Positions 11,846 through 24,100 of a DNA stretch of 64,000 bases are shown one piece after another; the stretch's first letter is position 1; the number at the start of each line of letters is the position of its first letter. Position numbers and translations under genes: made by a program. The stretch covers positions 83,874-147,873 of the forward strand of contig KB301890.1 in the NCBI GenBank assembly GCA_000328365.1, in the 5' to 3' direction. The notes below the pieces were generated by a model. That model was not told the DNA's origin. It saw nothing but the letters and a program-made list of their open reading frames with translations, and did not search any database. This stretch comes from Capitella teleta. Its lineage: Eukaryota; Annelida; Polychaeta; Capitellidae.

Positions 11846-14800
11846 AATGTATGATCTTCACTTCCAGCCTAGTCACCATGCAAAATATATACTTTTTGTT
11901 GGGTACAACAGAATTTATTGCCTAAGTTACCATTCTCAAAAAAGGCTTATCGATTATGATTAAAGATGGATTACATCTGAATAACTACATGTATTTATAA
12001 ATTCTCTTTGCATGTACATACATAATGTGGAAATCATATACACCATCAATCTCCAATTTCGCCTCCCTGTAATAGCGCATATACAATACTGTCATTTAAT
12101 TGTAATTAGTGTTGTTTGTTCATCCGTTGCAAGCGACCATGCCCAGGCCATTGCAAATGGATACAATTTGATGAAAGAACAGGTTTTGAACAGAAAAATG
12201 AAGATTTTCGGAAAGCTCACGAAAACTCCAAAACCTGATGGATTGCCCGCATTTGCTGGTCACTGTCAGTGACGGCATCTTATAGATGACCTTTGACCTA
12301 TGAAGCTAATCCTGGCTTCACTCCCTGGAAGCACGCATTATGCAAGTGCAATCTAGAATTCGACCGCAATTCATGCACAACCCTCAATTGCAGAACATAT
12401 TGAATTGCGTTCACGACGACAGATATCTTCAAATCACGTTTTATTCTTTCAGAGTCTGGGCGATGTTCAGCGAGATTACGACAAAGCGGTCGTGAACTTC
12501 AGCGTGAAGAATCAACTGAGATACAAAGGAAATCTAGGTCAGTATATCTGCTGAATCAGATACAGGACTCTCATCCTAATGCTGTATTATATCAATGCCA
12601 ATGCGGATTTTTTGCTTTCGTCTGAAATGTTTACAATGCGTGCTGTTCGTAAGGGAAGGATCTCGATGAGTGATGATCCTATGGGGAAAAGCAAATGAAC
12701 TCTGAAAAATGAAAACCGTGCCTGAAGAATTCCGATCTTGATTCCCAATTAAGAGAGATTGAGAAGCGCATCATTTTGTACTTGAGTAATTGCTTGGCGC
12801 TGTGTACGCTGCCGTCTAAGATGAATTACAGACGTCCGTATTGCACGTTCCCCGAGGGATTGCGATTCAGATTACAGACCAAGAGCGGAGTTGTTGTCTC
12901 CTGAGATGACTGTGAGACACGATCTCTGCTGTCGGGTTTTCTTTCAAGTTCACTTGTGCGAAGTGAATGTGTGTCCAGGGTTCTGGGTGCCTTTGGTGGA
13001 AACCCTAATTGCTATCACATACATTGTGTATACATTCTATTACATGCAGCAAACACACGAGAATGAGCAATCGATTGTATATGGCGATACAATGTATATA
13101 CCTGAGTGTACATGTATATACCTGAAACATGGATACACTACTAGTATTATCAATAATGCTGAACACTTGCACGCAGCACAAGCTATGATGCCTATCAATG
13201 AGATAATGATTAATTGCTGCATTAATGAGCACCACCACAGCTTCCATTAAAACACACGCACTGCATTAAGACTCCTCTTAGTGGAGAATAGCGCAGACAT
13301 CACCCGTCTGCTGCAGAAGCAGCAGAGTGGCGACATCGTTCATTGCCATATTTGCTCACTGGCTCTCATAATAACCCAAGTGTTGACTCTGGCTCTGAGC
13401 GGCACTGAAGCCGACCGCGAGGGGGAAGCACTGGCATCATCACCATCATCGCTTCCTTGACGGCTTCTCTGTGCCTCTCCCTCTGTGCATAATGCATGAT
13501 TTGCGTCCCCATAATGAGACACTCCTTCAACCGAGTCACCATGAATTTCTCATATTTTCTAAGGTCAATCTTTACTTTTGTGTCTGAGGTGGTTTCAGGT
13601 TTGGGTATCTCTGTAATTGAATGCCCTCAATGCATTGTTTTCTTCGTTGTGGTGACGTCTCAATTGTGTTTTCAGTTCGTCACGTGAAGAAGGATGAGCG
13701 GAGGTATTACGAAGACCTCCTGCGCTACAGCCGCGAGCATCTCATGCTGTTTCCGTACCATTTGTCCGATGTTACCGTCAAAGGTCTCCGCACGACGCCC
13801 TTCGCGTACTACGTACAGGTTCTGGCTGACATTATGGCCCAGGAGAAGAGCTACGACTCACTGCCCAACTTCACAGCTGCTGATTGTGAGTTGTAATTGT
13901 GATATGCATAAGGCCTCCTCCAAACCATAATGTTATTGTGGTTTATATACAGGTGCAATATAACTCTGCAATTTCCCCCATCAATCCCCATGTAACACCA
14001 ATTACACAATACATCCAATGCCGCCCACAATGAGCAGACAGAAAGGATTAAATTTCGCAAATGGGCAATTCCATTCAATGTCTGTTACGCAACTCGCAAA
14101 TCCGCTCCTTCCGATCACAGCGCTCATTTGCATGCATAATGAGGCCCGTTTGGCTCAATTGCTTCGTCTTTGTCCCTCTCATCAAATGACGTAACGAAGA
14201 AATAAGTCCAATCTGCAGTGACACCCGAGGTCATTGGCCTGAGCCCTCCTGCATTGTGCTGATATTGGGAGCCATGATGTATCGTGTGATAAAGGCGCAG
14301 AAATCCGCACGGGCTTCTGCCGCCGCCAATCTCTTGCTCTCCGAGGCTGTTAAATGCCTCTTTGTGTATGCGTATTGAAGTAAGTAGAGGGCCTGCCTTT
14401 CAGCGTATTTAGAGCGCACCTTAGTGGGCTGCCGTTGATCCCTCTATAGCTATTACTTTTCATTTATAGCAGCATTTCAGGCAGAGTCTTGTTTTGTGTT
14501 TTACAGGTCTGCGTTTATTGGGCATCGGGCGCAACCAGTACATCGATCTGATGAATCAATGCCGCTCTTCGAAGGTGCGTGTTTCTTTCAACGTTTTTGT
14601 TTACACATCTTACTTATATAAGTCACAAATGATAACATGATGTTTTTTCTTCATGTGGTTTCCTAAAAATGAAAAAGCGAATGTTATCGGCGTCAACGGG
14701 GCTCTCATTAGCCAGCGTTTCCTTTCTCGTCTGGCGACCCCCTCCCCCTCCCCAGCCTCGCTCGCTCTCTCTCCAACAAAACCCCTCTCCTGCCATCCAT

Positions 14801-17800
14801 TGTCAATGTCAGCCATTTTCGCCGAGAACGAAAATAGGCACGTGACAGTGTGGAAGAAATCAAACGACGGTCCGCTCGCAAATCGTGATGCATTGCTTTT
14901 CTCCACCACTCACAATCAGCGCCATTTTGAGCCCTGATATATCCAATCATCGGCCATTTCGAGTCCATTTAGATATAGGCGCGGCTCGATCTTCTTCTCA
15001 CCATGCCGATATCAATAAAAGTTATTCTTATCTCAATCCTTATCATATCGAAATGACAATAGCCTAACCGTCACCAATCTACATGTTATATAAGCAGCGT
15101 CTGTCCTTACAGACTCCAGTGGGTCTTTTGGGGTCGGCGTCACGAGCGGTTTTATCCTGCGTGTAATTGAAGGGTGTACATACAAGACAGCGTCCCTTGC
15201 AAGCCTCGCTGGGCATGAGCTAAGCTGACCGCCGCTGCTTTCTGCTCCAATGCAGTTCTCTTGTTTTGAGCAATTTGCGCCGCTTTGCTCTGAATAGCGA
15301 AGTGTGTGTGATGGCTTCTCCTTACTTTTATCCTTCTCAAGTCGGCTGTGCTCTGACTTGAGAAGCATTGGCGACCACGGAGTTCTGTGCGTACATCAAT
15401 TAACAGGCTACAAAATAAGGCATTTTAGCTTAATGTATACATATTATTCGATCTCGCACCCAGATGCAGTCTCCGGTGTGGTTCGTATTGCTTCTTGTAC
15501 TGCACGCATCGATTGGCGCTCATTGTGCAAAAGAACCCTTCTTCTTGTAGGCCCATGTTGCACTGAGGGACCACCCCCCTCCCTGTCCATCACGACCGAT
15601 GCCTAATGCTCTGGATGTGGAGTCCATTCTCCGGCCTCCTTGTTCAGTGCTTTCATGTCGTTCATCGAACTCCTCTTCTACTTCTTGCGTTGATGCCTCA
15701 GCGACACGAAGATTTACGCTTCACTTGTGGGAGATACCGCGCCCCCCTTCTTTCACTCCCCGTGTTACCATGACAACCGATTCTGCTTGTAGTCAAACAC
15801 AGCGGCGGGAAATCGTGATGCATGACACCTCTGCGGTTCGGGTCTTTCCCGAGTTATTCCCGCGCAAAACACCCTTAAAGCTTTCGTCTGATGAATCACT
15901 CATAAGTCATAAGCACTCTGTTGATTGCCTCATTATGCATACTTTCCATCTTGCTCGCCTGCATTAATCACGAGTGCTTGAGCCGGCATACCACTGATTG
16001 CAAATGCCGCTGCAAATAAATGTCTCTGTGTGCGTGATTCGAGTCTGTTTGCTCATCCCAACGTGCTTTCGTCGACGCACCTGCCGCCTGCCGCAGATCT
16101 CGTTGTCCTCCTTTGTTGCTCCTTGTTCTCCCCTTGAATTTATCCTCCTCCTGAATTCAATTCCGTGAGATTGACCCCTCGGTGCCCCCTCTCGCTTCCT
16201 GCGCCCTCTCTGCCTTCCTCGTGCATCTATCTTCCGGAGGCGGCAGTTGCTGCCGAAAGCCTCGTTTTACAAATGGCGCTCGGGGAGCGATGCTTCTCTC
16301 ATCCCTGATTGTCTTTCACAGAAGTTCTTCCGTAAAAAGCCCCCACGCGAACTTCTGCCTCTGCAACCCATCGAGGGCGTCGTGATTGAAGCCTGGTGGA
16401 TTGTGCAATCCGGTTACATAACCGAAGATGACGTCAAGGCAGGTTGACGTCATCTGCGTTGTCGTCACCTACAATTTTTTTTTTTTTTTCAGAATTGCAC
16501 AGCGAAAGAGAAGATCAGCATCGACAGGATCATCGACACTGGACCCAAGACGGCCGGCGACCTCGATTTCAACACCTTGCAGAGTACGTGCCTGCTCCCC
16601 TCCAAATCCCCCCTGCCTCCTTTGCCCTGAGCCCCATGCTGCTGTGCCCTCATCCATTACCGGCCACATTCGGAATGTCATTAGCTGAATAATCTCGGCT
16701 GCATTCGTCCATTAAGCGTACCTGGAATCACAGCGCTGTGATGTGCTGCCTGTGCATGCATCATAGCTGATGGCATGCCGCCTGGCGTACATCAGAGCTG
16801 GATCCGGCCTTTAATCAGAGTCTACTGCATCCTACTCTCTGCGCTTGTTCTTCTTCATTAGATCCCTTTCACTGCATGCATATCACGCTGCGTACTTGTA
16901 AGCCATCCATATGGATGCTGCCATATGAGTCCATCCGGAAATCCACCTCTGATCATTTATTCATGTTCTTATTTGCTGCTTTTTAGGTTTGTACAGAAAA
17001 GGTTTGTTGTACCTGGATGTGCCAATTGCGGATGAAGATTGCATCATTGGTGAGTGCCTTCTCCTCCTCTACCTCCTCTTCACCTCCTCTTCACCTCCTC
17101 TTTTCCAGTTCCTCCTCTTGAGGGATTTGTCATGAATCGAGTTCTGGGCGATTACTTCGAGACTTTGCTTTACAAGATTTTTGTCTCCATTGACGAACAC
17201 ACCAGCATTGCTGAGGTAAGCCTCCTCTTTATTCACCACCTCCATCTCCACCTCCTCCACCTCCTCTCCTCCTCCTCCACCTTCTCCATCTCCTCCTTCT
17301 CCTCCTCTTCCTCCTGCTTTTTGTCAGCCTGTGGGGAGCAGGTTCATTTCATATGATTTCCATGAGAACCGCGAGTGCCTCAAGCAGTTTCTGTCAATTA
17401 CCCTCCCTGACAGATGCTCCTCACTCATTGATCCTGGCCCCCAACAAAGGAGATGTATCCTGATCCCTGTCTCACCCCAGACTCTTCATTTCCGTCGTGT
17501 AATTTAATAGAATTCACGGCACATGTGAGGCTCTTGTCTGTTTTTATGGGTTCATCTTTCCTTGGGCCTTTTTTATAGCCCTTATATCCATATCCAATGC
17601 AATCCTATGGCGACACTACAGGATGTGGGTCACAGATGGTGAATTGTAATTGTAATTTGACAATTACAATTGCTTCTGTTCTGGTGCCTGTATCACCCAA
17701 TTGGGTTGTGTGGAGCCCTAATGTAAAGCCCAATCATGCCTTATAATGTGGATGGCAATAAAGATGTTTTTATGTTCTCAGCTTGCGAATGTTTTGGAGA

Positions 17801-20019
17801 TCGATCTGCAGTTAGTGAAGGTGAGCGTTGAAGCCTTTTCTTCCTCGCGCTCATCTTTGCTTTTGCCAGAACGCTGTGTCCATGTACTGTCGCCTGGGGT
17901 TCGCTAAGAAGAAAGGTTTGGATGTGAACACAAATGAGCTTCACCCGTCATGGCACAACCTCCAGCAGGAACATCCGCTTATCAAGAAGTGAGTCTCGCC
18001 CTTTTATTGCTCTCTCGTTCATGTGTGAATTCTCAGACCAACGCACGATCAACTTCTTATTGATTGGACGGAATCCATCAACGAAATGCCACAGACGCCA
18101 GAACCCAGTCCTTCCCCTGACACTTCCAGCCTCGAGGGCTCAGGTGGGTGGTCTCCTCATTATGTACTAATTTGCATGCCGTGTACCTTTGATAGAACCT
18201 GCAAGTCTGATGAACTCTGGGCACAGCAAGCGCATTGCCTTCCTTTTCGATTCAACGCTGACTGCTTTTCTGATGATGGGAAATTTATCCCCTGTTAGTG
18301 CTTTTTTTATTCTCCTCTTTGTTTGCATGATCATGTTTTAATCCAAAGGGATTAAAAAGCCATGCAGTCACCATGTTTGAGGTCGGAAAGCTGAGCGATG
18401 AGTCACTAGACAGTTTCCTTTCTGAACTAGAGAAAGTTGACACCATAGCGGAGGGAGAGGCGCAACGCTACTTTGACCACGCCATCACTCTGAGAGACAC
18501 GATTCGCTTCCTGCGTTACAACAAAGACCTCTCCCCCACCCCTGCCTCTGACGGATCTTCGTCTAATGGAACAGGCGTTGATCTCCTGAGGTGCGAGAGT
18601 CTGCTTGGTCTTGAGCCTGCAACCTGCGCCAGAGTGCTCAATAAGAACTACAGGTTGGTGACAATTGTATCTGCATGTAGCTGCTCAACACCTATTTCAA
18701 TCAGTCTACTTGTGTCGATGGCTCCGCTCAGTAATGAGATTCGTCCTGTCAGCAGCTGCACTCCACAGCACATTGGCCCCACTATCCCTGAGGTACGAGG
18801 CCCATTGTGTGTGCCTGTGTAACACTGTTCTTTACAGGTGAACTGTGTGTGGTTCAAGTTGTTCATTTACCAGTTGACTGGCAGTGGACCTCCTTCGCTG
18901 CTTCTCGTCAAAGGAACTAAGTTGTGTCGTCTGCCTAAAATCTTCCATGTAGGCCACTCTTCTGTTGATTCTTGTTTTGTACTCCTGGTTTGCTTCAGGA
19001 TTACGATCGACTCTTAGTCACCACATGGGGTCATGACCCTGGCGTTCTGGCCACATCCAACATCCTGCTCACCCTCAATGACGCTCTGTGTCACTCTGCC
19101 GTCCTCATTCAAGGACATGGGTGGCAGCAGAATGAGGGCGTGACGCACACTGTCGCATTTCCTCTGATCAAAGAAGACAAACCCGGTGCGTACTTCCCTC
19201 TCAGCTCAGGTGTTCCTCATGTTCCATTGATTCCACAACAGAGAATGCAGGTCCAGTGTTTGAACAGCATTCAGCCGTACAGCGCCTTGCGTCTGTCATT
19301 GATCTGAAGCACACGTGTGGTTACATCACGCTCATTAAAACCGGACAGCGTCTCCCCCCAAAACCAGCTTCTGATCTCATCTCTCCCGCAACGGCCAAAT
19401 CGTGCAAGGATTCAGCCAACGTCTCGGCCAAGTCGAGCACTTGCAGTCCTCAAAATGGACTGAAGGACCCGGCGTCAGCTGAGGTTCTTGCCTCTGAACT
19501 GGACTCTCTTGACACACCTGTCAGTCGCAGTAAGCTGACTCTGGATATCAAAGACAGTGATGACAAAGTGAGCAGCAGTGGCTGTGATAGTGTTGAAGAG
19601 GAGTGGCGCCTCTTGGACTGTTCGTACGGCATTCCTCTGTTTGAAGCCAGCGTAAACAAGCAAGTGTGTTCACGTGTCGCCTCCCAAGGCTTGTGCAATA
19701 AAGAAAGGTACTCATCGAACCACGCGGTAATTCAGCTGCTCATTATTCTCTAATCTTCAGCCTCCAAAGACTTCAACATTCCTCTAGAAAACTAAGTCTT
19801 CGCCTGCTCAATTTCATCGCTGAGCATCAGGTTAGTCCCTCCACTTAGCTTACATTCACACCTCAAATTTTCCAATTGTAGGATCTGCCGGTTTTCCAGG
19901 AGAGTTATCAGGAGAGTGGAATGCTCCCCAATGCAGTCAGCGCCAGTCAAAGCGTTCCTCTGCCAACCCACAATCTTATGTTTGTGAACGGCACACTAAG
20001 CACATGGGATGGACATTAA
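8048..20019 (+). CDS. FAM91A1: FAM91A1 orthologue, complete, 19 exons
   Basis: FAM91A1 works with TBC1D23 and the WDR11 complex in capturing endosome-derived vesicles at the trans-Golgi. Exons: 8048-8119, 12453-12537, 13676-13885, 14507-14574, 16322-16438, 16493-16583, 16987-17049, 17109-17215, 17782-17820, 17870-17988, 18037-18143, 18196-18293, 18349-18653, 18705-18792, 18838-18948, 18999-19185, 19242-19707, 19761-19830, 19882-20019. They sum to 2541 nt (846 aa; the human protein is about 838). Family landmarks are the start [15 protein letters not shown], then [70 protein letters not shown] and [15 protein letters not shown]. Least conserved are a Ser/Pro-rich stretch (exon 11) and part of exon 17. 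Introns 1-4 are long, while most later ones are 45-60 nt. Intron 5 is GC-AG. Intron 1 carries a MITE and repeat B. Confidence 0.97.
8739..9098 (+). repeat. Dispersed repeat B, copy 1 (lacks the SINE)
   Basis: Closely matches 62163-62899 outside the SINE, from GAGCTCACTTGTACG through TTTCCCACCGCCGA. At the site where the other copy has a SINE, this one reads GTTATTTTGTGAGCCTGCAG without interruption, so it shows the pre-insertion state. It lies in intron 1 of FAM91A1. No coding capacity; family unknown. Confidence 0.75.
9293..9995. mobile_element. TTAA-flanked MITE, T2/Kolobok-like, copy 2
   Basis: A 703-bp copy with the same ends as copy 1, flanked by TTAA at 9289-9292 and 9996-9999. It lies in intron 1 of FAM91A1. 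High similarity to copy 1 points to recent amplification. Confidence 0.75.
9996..12452 (+). other. Rest of FAM91A1 intron 1
   Basis: No exon or gene seen. It holds a 32-T run at 11810-11841 and a one-ended Tc1/mariner-like start near 10557, and is otherwise AT-rich single-copy-looking sequence. Confidence 0.5.
11810..11841. repeat. Poly-T run (32)
   Basis: Thirty-two consecutive T, possibly the tail of an old minus-strand retrocopy. No body could be recognised beside it. Confidence 0.9.
14575..16321 (+). other. FAM91A1 intron 4
   Basis: A 1.75-kb intron, noticeably more G/C- and pyrimidine-rich than the window average. Open frames up to 122 codons occur but resemble no protein. No repeat was identified. 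Confidence 0.45.
16439..16492 (+). other. GC-AG intron in FAM91A1
   Basis: Exon 5 must end at AAG and exon 6 begin at AAT to keep the conserved TEDDVK / NCTAKEK junction in frame. The intron then starts GCAGGT and ends in a T-tract plus CAG, 54 nt long. The nearest GT, four bases on, gives the wrong phase. Confidence 0.85.
17061..17310. repeat. CCTCCT/CACCTCCTCTT pyrimidine tracts flanking exon 8
   Basis: Runs of CACCTCCTCTT-like units lie in the intron before exon 8 (to about 17105), and CTCCTCCAC-like units in the intron after it (from 17220). They are low-complexity and may act as extended pyrimidine tracts. Confidence 0.7.
17672..17737 (+). mobile_element. SINE 3' fragment
   Basis: Matches the last part of the tRNA-headed SINE (CTTCTGTTCTGGTGCCTGTA and the TGGAGCC block), diverged and lacking the rest. 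Lies in FAM91A1 intron 8. Confidence 0.55.
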
Positions 20020-20378
20020 TCTACACCAATGGGACTCAAATTCTTAGATTTTATACAAAGTTAAAACCAATTTGAATGTTCTCCTCTGAATCCTGCATTT
20101 CTATATCTGACATTATGTGCTTGTTTCTGGGAAATGTCTCTGTGCCTTCTGTTAGATCTACTTCTATATTTTGTTGCTTCAAAAAGTTTTAAAATTTACC
20201 TTTTTAAGTAAGCTGGCTTTTCAATTAACCAATCTTGTCAGAATACTGGCAGTAATTTCATTTTCTCTCCTGAGCTGAAGTACTTAGATTATTCCGCCAC
20301 CATCTGGCCAATCCGTGTAGCTGCCTTTCATCCCGTGATTTAAACTAGTCATGCAAATGTACGCTCTCTCTTGCTATG

Positions 20379-20384
20379 AATAAA
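20379..20384 (+). terminator. Polyadenylation signal of FAM91A1
   Basis: AATAAA about 360 nt after the stop codon. It is the first clear signal on this strand and lies before the next repeat. Confidence 0.6.
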
Positions 20385-20603
20385 GCTGTTATTCTGAATA
20401 CATAATAAAATTCATCTAACAATTAAGATTGATATTTTCTTTTGGCTCTTTATATTCCTTTCAGCCTGGTACCATATATGCGAAATACCCTACATGAATC
20501 TATACACCAGGCCCATCGCCAAATTTGATATACCCCGGTATACATACTAGTAGACAGCTGTTGCGTGCATACTGCAGTACAACTGTGATTGACCGAGATA
20601 GTA

Positions 20604-20950
20604 GGGGCATCGAATAGCTCTGTGGGTTTAACCGGCTGACTGCAATCCTATGCTGACCATGAGGGGCGAGGTCCCGGGTTCGAGACCCGATCAGGTCACG
20701 GGCGTTCTGATTGTGAATAATAATTTTAATTTGTTATAATTGTAATTCTTCGGTGACTCTGCAGTGTTGCCCAGCTGCGTAACAAGGCTGGGCGCTGTGC
20801 ACTACTGTCTATGGTGGTATGCAGGATAAAGAGCCCTTGGGATTTATAGACAAGAGTAGGGGGAAACCCCGGTCCCGGGCCTTCGGTTCTGGTGCCTGTA
20901 TCATCCGAATGGTTTGGGTGGAGCCGTAAAACCCCATCATGCATCATGAT
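20604..20950 (+). mobile_element. tRNA-headed SINE, copy b (full length)
   Basis: Begins with the tRNA-like head GGGGCATCGAATAGCTC, carrying an A-box-like TAGCTCTGTGGG and a B box GGTTCGAGACC. The conserved body follows (TTCGGTGACTCTGCAGTG, then the G/C-rich TCCCGGGCCTTC) and the end AAACCCCATCATGC. Just past the end lies the inverted repeat 20932-20944 / 20952-20964. Sits between FAM91A1 and the Rab gene. Confidence 0.85.
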
Positions 20951-21127
20951 CATGCATGATGGGGCCAGAAACACAGCATTCGGCCTTCAAAATTCACTGT
21001 TCCACGGTGCATTTGATAAATATCCGAGTAATCTGACCAAACCGTAAAGCTTTAGAACATCAGAAGGGCGCAAGCGAAATCATAACGCACAAATGGTGAA
21101 GACATTCCGTGACGTCATTGAATAAGT

Positions 21128-24100
21128 ATGTCAGGAGCGGGGAAGCCTTGTAGAGTCATCATCATAATGGACAGAATGAACGGAGATCCGAGCAGTCAAC
21201 TCGCCTTCAAAATCCTGGTCTTGGGAGACAGCAGCGTCGGAAAAACGTGCCTCATTCACAGATATTGCGATGATACATTCTATGAAACATACGTATCTAC
21301 CATAGGTCAGTTGCTGCGCTCACCAACTCGAGACATGAGCGATAATATGCGGTGTTCCCCCTTCACCGCACCAGTTCACGACACCTCGAGATATTTTCGG
21401 TTTTGACGGCATAAACCTGCCCCATTCGAAACTATTATCAGATGATAGACTTATAAGTTCCAGTTATGGTCTCATGAAAAATTCGAAGTTGTTCTGTGAA
21501 TCATGATCCATTTTAACTACACTGTGAAACTACACTAAACTACACTAAAATGTGAGTGACTGTCACTGTGTCATTCACTGGCCGGGTTAGTGAGCAGGTG
21601 AGGGGGCACCGATTAATCGAATAGCTCAGTCGGTTTGACCAGCTGAGTGCAATCCTATACTGACCGTGGGGGTCGAGGTTCCGGGTTTGAGACCCGGTCA
21701 GTCCACGGGCGTTATGATTGTGAATTATAATTGTAATTCGTTATAATTATAGTTCTTCGGTGACTCTGCAGTGCTGCCCAACTGCCAAACAAGACCGTGC
21801 GCTGTATACTACTGTCTATGGTGGTATGCAGGATAAAGAACCCTGGGGATTTATCGATAAGAGTAGGGGGAAACCCGGTCCTGGGCCTCCTGTTCTGGCG
21901 CCCGTATCATCCAAATGGGTTGGGTGGAGCCGTAAAACCCCATCATCATCACTGGATTAGTGGGTAGTACTGTAGTGGGTAGCAGACTTACATGGGGACA
22001 CCATGGGACAATGATGATGGGTCTCCAGACCTCGCCCGATTCATCTGCATATCTCACTGGACCACAACAATACTTTATAGGGACATATTTTAGGTCAAGG
22101 TTTGAAGATGATATTGGCCAATTGGCTCACAGAGAAATTATCGTATTGTCCCGGGTAAAACCTAACGGTTCACTTGCCGAATTAACCCAGACCCCAAATT
22201 CTCATATTAGCGAGCTAGAGTGAAAGACAAGAGAAGTACCTCATAACTATATATGCATGTCATAAAGCTTACTTTGCATGCGGATATCCAAGGGAAAGTC
22301 GTTATCTAACTAAATAAATAGTTTCACGTCTGAAGTAACATTGAATCCACGATAATCCACCATTCTGATATTACTATGCAGAAACAAACCATATAACACA
22401 TAATACGCACACTCGAAATAGCCCGTTAACATAAACGAACAAACTACATGTTATTATTACCAAATACAATTTCAATTGTAACTTAAAAATCCATTGGTAT
22501 AACCACCTCAATAACCATTGGCGCAAAATCATGATTAACACCGATTGGCTTGCTTGTCGACTATAAGCTTGTCAAAGTGTAGCTCATTATAATATTGAAA
22601 TGCCGCCCTCTTGACCTCTCATGAATATATAAACGTCTGAAACGCGTGGCTTTGTTTTGTCACGTGACAACCGCTCAACTTTATTTAGCCCTCAAAAATG
22701 GTCTGAATATGAATTTGGCCATTCTCAGAACTTGAGAACGTGATTGTTTAATTATTTTTTTTATGGGGTTACTCAATTCTAACTTTCCATATATGCTATA
22801 GCGGTAATGCGGGTTACTGATAATATTTCTTAGATTGCCTTGTGATGATTCATGAATTGAGTTAATTTCATTTATTCATGAATTCCCTATCATCATGCAT
22901 CATCTAGCCAACACCTTCTTTTCTCTTGAGAGTTAATCAAGTACTCAACTTCTATTTACAGGTATTGATTGTAAGCAGAGAGAAACGATGCTCGACCAAA
23001 TTCCTGTGAGACTTCGAATTTGGTGAGATGTGTTGAAGTATGGCTTCAGGGTCTAATCATACTAATGGGTTTTGCGTTATGAACATATTAGGGTTAATCC
23101 ATGTTGCAAATGCAGTCATACCTCGCAATCCGACCCCCATCAATGCAATTTCTCTTTCTATCAGAACAGTATGGCTCACTAAAAGCCATTATGATTCTTT
23201 ATGCTGAATTTTACATTGTTCAGATTCCAGCAATCTGAAATTCAAACTTGAATTCCTGAACCAAATTTGAATTCCTGAACCAAAATCTATTTTATCGTTG
23301 ATTATGTGACCAATATCAGAAGTTCAGAATGCAGTCTGTTGCCTTCTGTGCTGACTGCATTATGCCTCTAACACCACGAGCTCCTTCTCAAAAGCTCAAT
23401 TCCATATTTCAAATTTCAATCCAGCGTCACACTCAAATTATTCAACAAGAACACTAAAAAAATTGCAGAATTCTAATTGCATGATCATTGGGTGAATTTG
23501 AATTTTTGCATTGTAGCTATGTGTATGAGCATCAGTGCTTTCTGTGACCCATTTTTTTCAGTTGCCAAGTCAGATGTCGTGACTTGTTAACAATGGCTTT
23601 CTGTCATTTTATAATGATTGGCAGAAGTGAAGCCACAACAGAAATATTTCCTTTTACCGTACTGTCTGTCCATGTTGTTGCATCCATGTATTCTTATCAA
23701 TTTTTGGCCAATCTGCCCGTGGTCCACCAATCGGATACCCCTCAATCCAATCAAATTCGGCCAAACCGTGAGGGTTTCAATTGTGCGGTATGACTGTTCT
23801 GCTGTCCAATATTCATTCCCTAACTCCCTAAGTTTTTTTAATTTCATACAATTTAATCAAATTAGTTCAGTTTCATTTACTAGTACATGTAGTGTCAATT
23901 TATATGAAGAATCCGGGGCTAACAAGTAACATTTGCAGGGATACTGCTGGTCAAGAGAGGTTCCGAACACTGACCACTGCCTACTACCGAGGAGCGCAGG
24001 TCAGTTGCATAACCTCCTTGGATGTGTTTCATGTCATTATGTATTGCAGGGCATATTGTTGGTGTTTGATATTACAAACGAAGATTCTTTCAGCCATCTT

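Noticed and set aside
15599-15967. 122-codon frame in FAM91A1 intron 4
   Set aside because: Ser/Pro/Thr-rich with no family likeness, and overlapped by equally long frames in other phases; chance in a G/C-richer intron.
20604-20705. A functional tRNA gene
   Set aside because: Although boxes A and B are present, the sequence does not fold into a proper acceptor stem and is the head of a repeated SINE.
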